Below are positions 58,747 through 64,000 of a stretch of DNA of 64,000 nucleotides, one piece after another. The stretch is from an uncultured Christensenella sp. (lineage in GTDB: Bacteria; Bacillota; Clostridia; Christensenellales; Borkfalkiaceae), in assembly GCA_910586245.1 (NCBI GenBank), contig CAJUFY010000001.1:124001-188000 (forward strand). The letters run 5' to 3'. Made by a program: the position numbers and the translations under genes. Position 1 is the stretch's first letter; every line of letters starts with the position of its first letter. Under the pieces are notes generated by a model. It had not been told where the DNA came from, made no database searches, and worked only from the letters and a program-made list of their open reading frames with translations.

Positions 58747-59321
58747 TCAAGCATTCCTTTGGACGAGGGCACACGGTCGGAAACGATTTTTACCGCGTCG
58801 CGCACGCACAGCGCAAGCGCCTTGAACAGCGATTCCGCCGCGTGGTGCAAATTCCCTTCGCGCAACAGCTTCATATATAAATTCATGCCTGCGTGCGTCG
58901 AAAGCGCCCGCATGAACTCTTCCACCAGTTCGAGGTCGAACGCCCCCGCCTTGCCCGTAAGACGGGTTTCGAACGCGAGATAAGGTCTGCCGCTCAGATC
59001 AAGCGCAACGAGCGCGGCGCACTCGTCCATCGGCACGAGCCGTTGGGCAAAACGGGCGATCCCGCGCTTGTCGCCGAGCGCCGCTTTGATCGCGTCGCCG
59101 AGCGCAATACCCACGTCTTCCACCGTATGGTGCGCGTCCACCTGCGTATCCCCTTTGCAGCGAAGTTGGACGTCGAGCCCGCCGTGCACGGCGAACAGTT
59201 CGAGCATGTGGTCGAAAAATCCCACGCCGCTGTCGATTTCCGCATTGCCCGCGCCGTCCAAATTCAGCGTAAGCGAAATTTCCGTTTCTTTGGTTTTTCT
59301 TTGAATTTCAGCCGTTCTCAT
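58743..59321 (-). CDS. hisB: Imidazoleglycerol-phosphate dehydratase
   Basis: 192 residues, monofunctional form without a histidinol-phosphatase domain. Manganese ligands in the paired motifs VGFFDHMLELFAVHGG, DAHHTVEDVGIALG, and STHAGMNLYMKLLREGNLHHAAESLFKAL. A separate phosphatase is therefore needed for the following steps and is not in this operon. Confidence 0.97.
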   Translation of the reverse strand: MRTAEIQRKTKETEISLTLNLDGAGNAEIDSGVGFFDHMLELFAVHGGLDVQLRCKGDTQVDAHHTVEDVGIALGDAIKAALGDKRGIARFAQRLVPMDECAALVALDLSGRPYLAFETRLTGKAGAFDLELVEEFMRALSTHAGMNLYMKLLREGNLHHAAESLFKALALCVRDAVKIVSDRVPSSKGMLE

Positions 59322-60604
59322 GCCTCTTTCTCCTTTTGTTCGAGCCGCGCGAGCACCGCGCGCGCGTGCGCTTCGAGCGATTCGCTCCGCGCAAGCGCGA
59401 CGATATCCGCCCCGTCCGTTTCGAGCGCTTCCTTCGTATAGGAAATCACGCTCATCTTGCGCGTAAAAATATCTTCGTTGAGTACCTGAAAGAACTTCGC
59501 GCTCCCGCCCGTGGGCAGAACGTGGTCGGGGCCGGCAAAGTAATCGCCAACGGGTTCGGGCGTATACGCGCCCAGGAACACCGCGCCCGCGTTGCGAACG
59601 AGCGGAAGCAAATCTTCGGGCGATTGCGTTGCGATTTCTAAATGTTCGGGCGCAATCTCGTTGGCAAGCCGAACGGCGCTTTGCAGATCGGCGCAGAGAA
59701 CGATTCCGCCGCCCGATTCGAGCGATTTACGCGCCGTTTCCGCGCGGGGCAAGGTGCGCAACCGAACTTCCGTAAAGGCGGAAATTTCCTCCGCATACGC
59801 TCTGTCCGCCGTCAGTATGATCGCGCGGGCGAGCGGATCGTGTTCCGCCTGCGAAAGTACGTCCGCAGCGATAAAATCGGCAGGCACGCTCCCGTCCGCA
59901 AGAATCAGAATTTCGCTCGGCCCCGCAAGCATGTCGATTCCGACTTCGCCGTACACTTCCTTTTTCGCAAGCGTAACGAAAATATTGCCCGGACCCGCAA
60001 TCACGTCCACCTTCTTCACCGACTGCGTGCCGTACGCAAGCGCGGCGATTGCCTGCGCGCCGCCCGCCTTATACACTTCCGTCGCGCCACATTCCTTTGC
60101 GGCAACCAGCGTAAGCGGATGAATTTTTCCGTTCTTCGCGGGCGTGGTTACGACGATCCGCTCCACCCCAGCCGCTTTGGCGGGCAAAACGCCCATGCAC
60201 ACGGAAGAAGAGAGCGGAGCGGTCCCCGCGGGCACGTAAATTCCCGCCGCGTCCACGGGACGGACGACGAAGCCCGTCGTTCGCCCGCCTTCCTTAGCAA
60301 TGCAATCCGTTCTGCGGTTGCGCGTATGATAGGCGTAAATATTGCCAATCGCCTTTTTTAAACTCGAAAGCAATTCGGGCGCGACGCTCCGATAAGCTTC
60401 TTCGAATTCCGCTTCGCTCACGCGGTAGGTCGCAGCCGAAAGTTCCGTTCCGTCGAATTTCTTTTCGTAATCGAACACGGCTTGATCGCCGCGCGCCCGC
60501 ACGTCCGCAAGAATTTCCCTGACTGCGGCAAGCTCTTTTTCATGCGCGGAAAATCCGCCGCGCGCAAACAGCTTTCTGCAATTCTCTTCCGAAAAAATAT
60601 TCAT
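59318..60604 (-). CDS. hisD: Histidinol dehydrogenase
   Basis: Zinc- and NAD-dependent last two oxidations of histidine synthesis. 428 residues. Motifs: VPAGTAPLSSSVCMGVLPAKAAG near 124, AYGTQSVKKVDVIAGPGN near 192, DMLAGPSEILILAD near 226, EIAPEHLEIAT near 320, VGDYFAGPDHVLPTGGSAKF near 359. Overlaps hisG and hisB by 4 bases each. Confidence 0.97.
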   Translation of the reverse strand: MNIFSEENCRKLFARGGFSAHEKELAAVREILADVRARGDQAVFDYEKKFDGTELSAATYRVSEAEFEEAYRSVAPELLSSLKKAIGNIYAYHTRNRRTDCIAKEGGRTTGFVVRPVDAAGIYVPAGTAPLSSSVCMGVLPAKAAGVERIVVTTPAKNGKIHPLTLVAAKECGATEVYKAGGAQAIAALAYGTQSVKKVDVIAGPGNIFVTLAKKEVYGEVGIDMLAGPSEILILADGSVPADFIAADVLSQAEHDPLARAIILTADRAYAEEISAFTEVRLRTLPRAETARKSLESGGGIVLCADLQSAVRLANEIAPEHLEIATQSPEDLLPLVRNAGAVFLGAYTPEPVGDYFAGPDHVLPTGGSAKFFQVLNEDIFTRKMSVISYTKEALETDGADIVALARSESLEAHARAVLARLEQKEKEA

Positions 60605-61227
60605 TGCACCACCTCTTTCAATGCGGCGACGAGGGGAAGGATCTCCCGCGATTTTAACTTCAAACTCACTTTATTCGCCACCAGCCGCGCGGTGATCCCC
60701 GTGTACACCTCTTCGAGCACCACCAGCCCGTTTGCCTTTAACGTCGAACCCGTTTCCACGACGTCGAAAATCACGTCGGCTAGCCCCGTGACGGGCGCAA
60801 GCTCGATGGAGCCGTGCAGCGGAATAATTTCCGTCTGTTCCCCGCGCGCTTCGAACACCCTGCGCGCCGTATTCACGTATTTGGTCGCCACCCGCAGATG
60901 CGGGTTGGTCAAAACGTCTTTCCGTTCGGGGAATCCCGCAAGGCACAGGCGGCACTCTCCCAGACGCAAATCGAGCAGTTCGTAGATTTCCCGATTTTCT
61001 TCGAGAAGCGTATCTTTGCCGACGATTCCGAGATCCGCAACGCCCGCTTCCACGTAAGTGGGCACGTCGGCAGGCTTAACCAGAAAAAAACCGTACTTCC
61101 CCGCGCGGTCGCAGAGCACGAGTTTACGCGTTTCTTCTTTTAACGGCGCGGCGTCCACGCCGCAACGCGCCAGCAAATCGGCGCATTTTTCGGCGATTCT
61201 GCCCTTGCCGACGGCAAAATAAATCAT
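60601..61227 (-). CDS. hisG: ATP phosphoribosyltransferase, short form
   Basis: First committed step of histidine synthesis. 208 residues, the short form that requires HisZ, encoded just upstream. Features: YFAVGKGRIAEK at the start, ADLGIVGKDTLLE near 69, and the PRPP-binding stretch VADVIFDVVETGSTLKANGL near 152. Lacks the C-terminal histidine-binding domain, so feedback control goes through HisZ. Confidence 0.96.
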   Translation of the reverse strand: MIYFAVGKGRIAEKCADLLARCGVDAAPLKEETRKLVLCDRAGKYGFFLVKPADVPTYVEAGVADLGIVGKDTLLEENREIYELLDLRLGECRLCLAGFPERKDVLTNPHLRVATKYVNTARRVFEARGEQTEIIPLHGSIELAPVTGLADVIFDVVETGSTLKANGLVVLEEVYTGITARLVANKVSLKLKSREILPLVAALKEVVQ

Positions 61228-62399
61228 AGTTTTTCCACTCCTTTGCGCGTCGCCTTAAAGCGTTCTTTCGCCTCCGTCTGCGATAAATCGGCTTCCCCGT
61301 AATAGGAAGCGAGCAGCTTCACCCGCTTGCCCGCATCGGCAAGCCGCAACGCCTCGCGGTAGCCGACTTCCTCCGCGCCTTTTTCGCAGACGATCACTGC
61401 GTCCAACCGTGCGCGGGCGGGCAGATTTCCCTGCCGTTCGAGCGCGATCAAAATGCGCTTCAAGCCGAGCGCGAACCCGACCGCGGGAATATGTTTGCCG
61501 AAGTCGTCGGCAAGGTCGTCGTACCTTCCGCCGCTGAGCACGGGCGCGCCCAGCCCGCGCACCAATCCCGAAAACACGATTCCGGAATAGTAAGAGAGCC
61601 GCCGCACCGCGCCCAGATCGTAACTGACGTAGTTTGCGTACCCCATGCGGGAAAGCAGCGAATCGACCTCCTGCAAGTGCGCGATCGCGCTCTGCGCGCG
61701 CGCGTTTTGCGTGAGAGCGCGCGCCCGTTCCAGCACTTCCGCGCCGCCGAACAGCGCGGGCAACGCCAGAACGGAATTGACCGCCGCTGCGCTCGCGCCC
61801 GCTTTTTTTAAAATGCGTTCGGCGTTTTCTCCGTCCTTGCGGTTGATCTGCCTGCGGAGCAGTTCCCCGTCCTCGGAAGAAAGTCCGCATTCTTCGAGCA
61901 CGCCTTTAAAATACCCCACGTGCCCGAGATCGATTACGAAATCGCCGAGCCCCGCGGTCTTTAAACATTCGATTGCAAACGCGATCGTCTGCGCGTCGGA
62001 AAACGCGCCCGACTCCCCCAAACGCTCGACGCCAGCCTGCAAAATTTCGCGGTTGGAAATTTCTCCCCCTCCCTGTAAATCGAACTTCGAGGTAAAGTAA
62101 CAAAGGCGGTTCTGCCCTTGGGAAAGTTTCGTCGCGGCAATGCGGGAAATTGCAAGCGTCGCGTCGGGACGGAGCACCAGCAGTCTTCCGTTAAGATCGG
62201 CCAGTTTAAACAGCCGTTCCTCCGGAAGCGCGTTGCGGATTTCGCTATATGCGGAAAAATATTCGAGCGTGGCGCTTGCCACGGATTCGTAACCGTTTTC
62301 GTCGAATTTACGGCGAAGCCGTTCCGCGATCAGATCGAGGCAACGGCTTTCTTCGGGCAAAACGTCCTGTACGCCCGCAGGTAATTTCGGGATCGCCAT
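61224..62399 (-). CDS. hisZ: ATP phosphoribosyltransferase regulatory subunit
   Basis: 391-residue catalytically inactive relative of histidyl-tRNA synthetase that activates HisG and senses histidine. LPAGVQDVLPEESRCLDLIAERL, RLLVLRPDATLAISRIAA, and the class II motif 3-like SGGRYDDLADDFG region near 284 are visible, followed by a region resembling the synthetase anticodon domain that is unusual in many HisZ proteins (DAVIVCEKGAEEVGYREALRLADAG). First gene of the operon, AAGGAG ribosome site. Confidence 0.93.
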   Translation of the reverse strand: MAIPKLPAGVQDVLPEESRCLDLIAERLRRKFDENGYESVASATLEYFSAYSEIRNALPEERLFKLADLNGRLLVLRPDATLAISRIAATKLSQGQNRLCYFTSKFDLQGGGEISNREILQAGVERLGESGAFSDAQTIAFAIECLKTAGLGDFVIDLGHVGYFKGVLEECGLSSEDGELLRRQINRKDGENAERILKKAGASAAAVNSVLALPALFGGAEVLERARALTQNARAQSAIAHLQEVDSLLSRMGYANYVSYDLGAVRRLSYYSGIVFSGLVRGLGAPVLSGGRYDDLADDFGKHIPAVGFALGLKRILIALERQGNLPARARLDAVIVCEKGAEEVGYREALRLADAGKRVKLLASYYGEADLSQTEAKERFKATRKGVEKL

Positions 62400-62440
62400 A
62401 ACAGCTCCTTGCTTGTAATTTTATACATTTATGCAAATAT

Positions 62441-62469
62441 ATTATAGCACTATGTGTATAATATGTCAA
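62441..62469 (-). promoter_or_regulatory. Promoter of the histidine operon
   Basis: TTGACA (complement of 62464-62469), 17 bases, TATAAT (complement of 62441-62446): both boxes perfect. The leader is only about 35 bases, too short for a T-box or histidine leader peptide. Confidence 0.88.
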
Positions 62470-62501
62470 ATCTTTCCGCAAATATTTTATATAACAAAAT
62501 T

Positions 62502-62530
62502 CGCCCCGTGCGCATATTGCGCACGGGGCG
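62502..62530 (-). terminator. Terminator of the surface protein gene
   Basis: CGCCCCGTGCGC and GCGCACGGGGCG form a 12-bp stem with a five-base loop, followed by AATTTTGTT on the minus strand, 32 bases past the stop. Confidence 0.88.
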
Positions 62531-62561
62531 AAAACGAACTATTTCATTCTTTCCAAGAATT

Positions 62562-63184
62562 TTACGCTTTCAACGAAACCGTAAGGGGCGCAATCATATT
62601 CAGAGAACTTTCTTGCGCAATAAAGACTTCATGAGTACCGGCTTCCAACTTGATTTCTGCCGAAGGATTTGACACGCTTAAAATAAAATCGGGCTCCCAA
62701 GCACCATCAAGATAGAATACAAACTCCGCTTGACCGTTGAACACGTCAAATTCCACGGCAAATTGGTACGTACCCGCCGTTTCCACCGTCAGATACACAG
62801 TCACGTTTCCGTTGGATTCGATTTCAATCTCTTTTTGTACGTCGAGTACAAGCTGATCGTCGTCCACTTCGCTTCCGCCTTCCGTTTTTTCGATTACAAC
62901 CGTATAGGTTGTGTCGTTCATGCTGTCGTTACTTCCGCAGATAAACGTTTCGGTATCGCCTTCTTTCATCGAGAAGACATATTCGGTAATTCCGAAGTCG
63001 GGATTAATGTACTCCGTCATATATTCGGTATCGAAAATAATTGCCAAAGGATCGTTCCCTTTTACGGTCAGTTTGTAGTTTCCTGCCGCAGGCGCGGTAA
63101 AGGTATATGCCACACCCATGTAAGCGTCGTCTGCCGCAATCTTAATTGTCGTTTCGCCAACGGTTAAAGTCGTACCCCCCCCCC
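62562..63184 (-). pseudogene. Surface protein, 3' part, out of frame with its 5' part in this sequence
   Basis: About 207 codons that continue the upstream protein if one base is removed from the G10 tract. Reading onward from the tract: GTTLTVGETTIKIAADD, then two beta-rich modules AYTFTAPAAGNYKLTVKGNDP and VETAGTYQFAVEFDVFNGQ, resembling bacterial pre-peptidase C-terminal or Ig-like folds of extracellular proteins. It ends LTVSLKA with no membrane anchor or sorting signal. An ATG at 63206 could start it separately, but no good ribosome site is seen. Probably the C-terminal part of a secreted or surface protein that is switched off here, or a sequencing artefact. Confidence 0.65.
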
Positions 63185-64000
63185 ACTTCGGAACCTGCCG
63201 GATCATTCAGCCCCAACAGACCAATGCCGAATTTGAGTTGAACGTATACTTTCGTTGCGTTGCTGCCGTCGTAATCGAAATAGCTACCGCTTGCCGCTGC
63301 CGGATCAAAGAAAACCTTATTGTTCGTTTCCCCTTCCAGCGCGGGCTCTTCCGTAAATACGAGGGCGAACTTCGTTGCGTCGATCGCTTCCAACTCGTAG
63401 CTGAATTGACACTTCATCGAACCTACGTTAGCGCCTTCGACAAGCATGAATCCCGTCGTTCCGTCTTCATTGAAGGTCAGCGTACAGTCGACTTCGCCCA
63501 CCATGGAATTTGCTTTCGCAGTCCATTCCGTACCGCCGAGTACTGCCGCAGTGTCGGGAAGCTCAGCTTCTCCGCGCAGAATCACGCGCTGCGTCATATC
63601 GAACTGATCCTCATATACCAGCACGACGTTATAATTGAAGTCGAACTCCAACGCGTATTCCGTACCCGGTTTTACGTTTCCGGGAGCGACGTTCCCCTGT
63701 CTGGTCAGCGAAATCCGATTCTGATCGTTTACCGTATAGGCGTACACGACCTGATGCTGATCTGCGCCCGCTTCCGTAACCGTTACCTGATTTTCCGCAA
63801 ACGTTACGGAATAACCGTTTTCCTTTTTGTCGCTCAGCGATCCTGCGAGCAAGTCTGCGCTGGCGGGTACTTCTTTTACGTTTACCGTAAATTCGTACTT
63901 CACCGAAGAAACCGCTTTCGAAGCGACTCTCACCGTATACTTTCCGGGCGCGGTCGCTTTAAAGATATAGCCGGCAGCATCTTCCACCTGTCCTGGGGTA
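63142..64000 (-). CDS. Surface/secreted beta-domain protein, 5' part (runs off window, truncated by frameshift)
   Basis: The frame is open to the window edge, so the true start, signal peptide and promoter lie outside. Visible modules: an Ig/PKD-like strand pattern FKATAPGKYTVRVASKA followed by YEFTVNV, then a lipocalin- or DUF-like beta region (GGTEWTAKANSMVGEVDCTLTFNEDG, FALVFTEEPALEG). At LNDPAGSEVGGG the G10 tract (63175-63184) changes the frame and ten more codons lead to a stop at 63142. With nine Gs the protein would continue to 62562. Composition is richer in Asp/Glu/Thr/Val than its neighbours, as expected for an exported protein. Function not recognised. Confidence 0.7.
   Translation of the reverse strand, partial: TPGQVEDAAGYIFKATAPGKYTVRVASKAVSSVKYEFTVNVKEVPASADLLAGSLSDKKENGYSVTFAENQVTVTEAGADQHQVVYAYTVNDQNRISLTRQGNVAPGNVKPGTEYALEFDFNYNVVLVYEDQFDMTQRVILRGEAELPDTAAVLGGTEWTAKANSMVGEVDCTLTFNEDGTTGFMLVEGANVGSMKCQFSYELEAIDATKFALVFTEEPALEGETNNKVFFDPAAASGSYFDYDGSNATKVYVQLKFGIGLLGLNDPAGSEVGGGYDFNRWRNDN
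63175..63184. repeat. Homopolymeric C10/G10 tract inside the surface protein gene
   Basis: Ten consecutive Cs on the plus strand (Gs in the coding strand). Long G/C homopolymers are rare in this window: the only other is the nine-base tract in the 55972 promoter. It lies in a glycine linker between predicted beta domains, where length changes would be tolerated in frame. Confidence 0.9.

Noticed and set aside
62400..62470. T-box or histidine leader peptide before hisZ
   Set aside because: The leader is only about 35 bases and contains no T-box sequence or run of His codons.

Overview
The window looks like chromosomal core from an uncultured Gram-positive bacterium of the class Clostridia (Bacillota). 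The evidence is the gene order (rimP-nusA-ylxR-ylxQ-infB-rbfA, plsX-rnc-smc-ftsY-ylxM-ffh-rpsP-khpA, ruvCAB-queA-tgt-yajC-scfA-scfB-secDF-recJ-rel), purine-rich GGAGG-type ribosome binding sites, a SpoVB-type flippase, and the SCIFF peptide locus that is a hallmark of Clostridia. Coding DNA is GC-rich, so many long antisense open frames are only composition shadows. No rRNA, tRNA, CRISPR array, insertion sequence or prophage was seen. Almost all genes lie on the minus strand; the exceptions are spoVB, pgi, a mazF-type toxin, an XRE regulator and argH.

Layout, by coordinate: 1-2.4 kb, 5' part of aroC, a ComEC-like metallo-beta-lactamase and a patatin lipase; 2.4-5.9 kb, HAD phosphatase, PhnP-like hydrolase, efp and an Xaa-Pro peptidase; 5.9-14.6 kb, the translation/transcription operon rimP to ribF plus an endonuclease IV-like protein; 14.7-18.4 kb, a heterodimeric ABC exporter; 18.5-21.2 kb, a small sporulation-flavoured group (spoVB, a LysM protein, a Cys-containing coat-like protein); 21.2-22.7 kb, pgi; 22.7-31.3 kb, the plsX to khpA operon; 31.4-33.1 kb, a cation transporter and an unpaired MazF; 33.1-35.6 kb, rpsO-pnp; 36-45 kb, hemZ, a glyoxalase-like hydrolase, rel, recJ and secDF; 45.1-47.7 kb, the SCIFF ribosomal peptide pair scfA/scfB with its membrane neighbour and yajC; 47.8-52.1 kb, tgt, queA, ruvB, ruvA, ruvC; 52.2-55.9 kb, a BspA-like leucine-rich lipoprotein, a divergent XRE regulator, argH and a small membrane protein; 56-62.4 kb, a tightly packed histidine operon hisZGDBHAF(IE); 62.5-64 kb, a large secreted or surface protein running off the window.

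Regulation is unusually readable. Many operons have TTGACA/TATAAT-type promoters with exactly 17-base spacers. Four genes (the peptidase, ylxM, the cation transporter, ruvC) have no ribosome binding site and a -10 box placed so that transcription would start at, or a few bases before, the start codon, suggesting leaderless mRNAs. Two of these promoters are fused to the terminator of the gene before them.

The most interesting observations are: (1) a G10 tract that puts the terminal surface protein out of frame, where G9 would restore one long protein; (2) a G9 tract inside the promoter spacer of a small membrane protein, giving an over-long 19-base spacer; together these suggest phase variation by slippage; (3) the 50-residue SCIFF precursor, too short for ordinary ORF calling, with its own promoter and a hairpin before its radical SAM partner; (4) the leaderless promoter architecture; (5) a hairpin that buries the ribosome binding site of the membrane gene between yajC and scfA.
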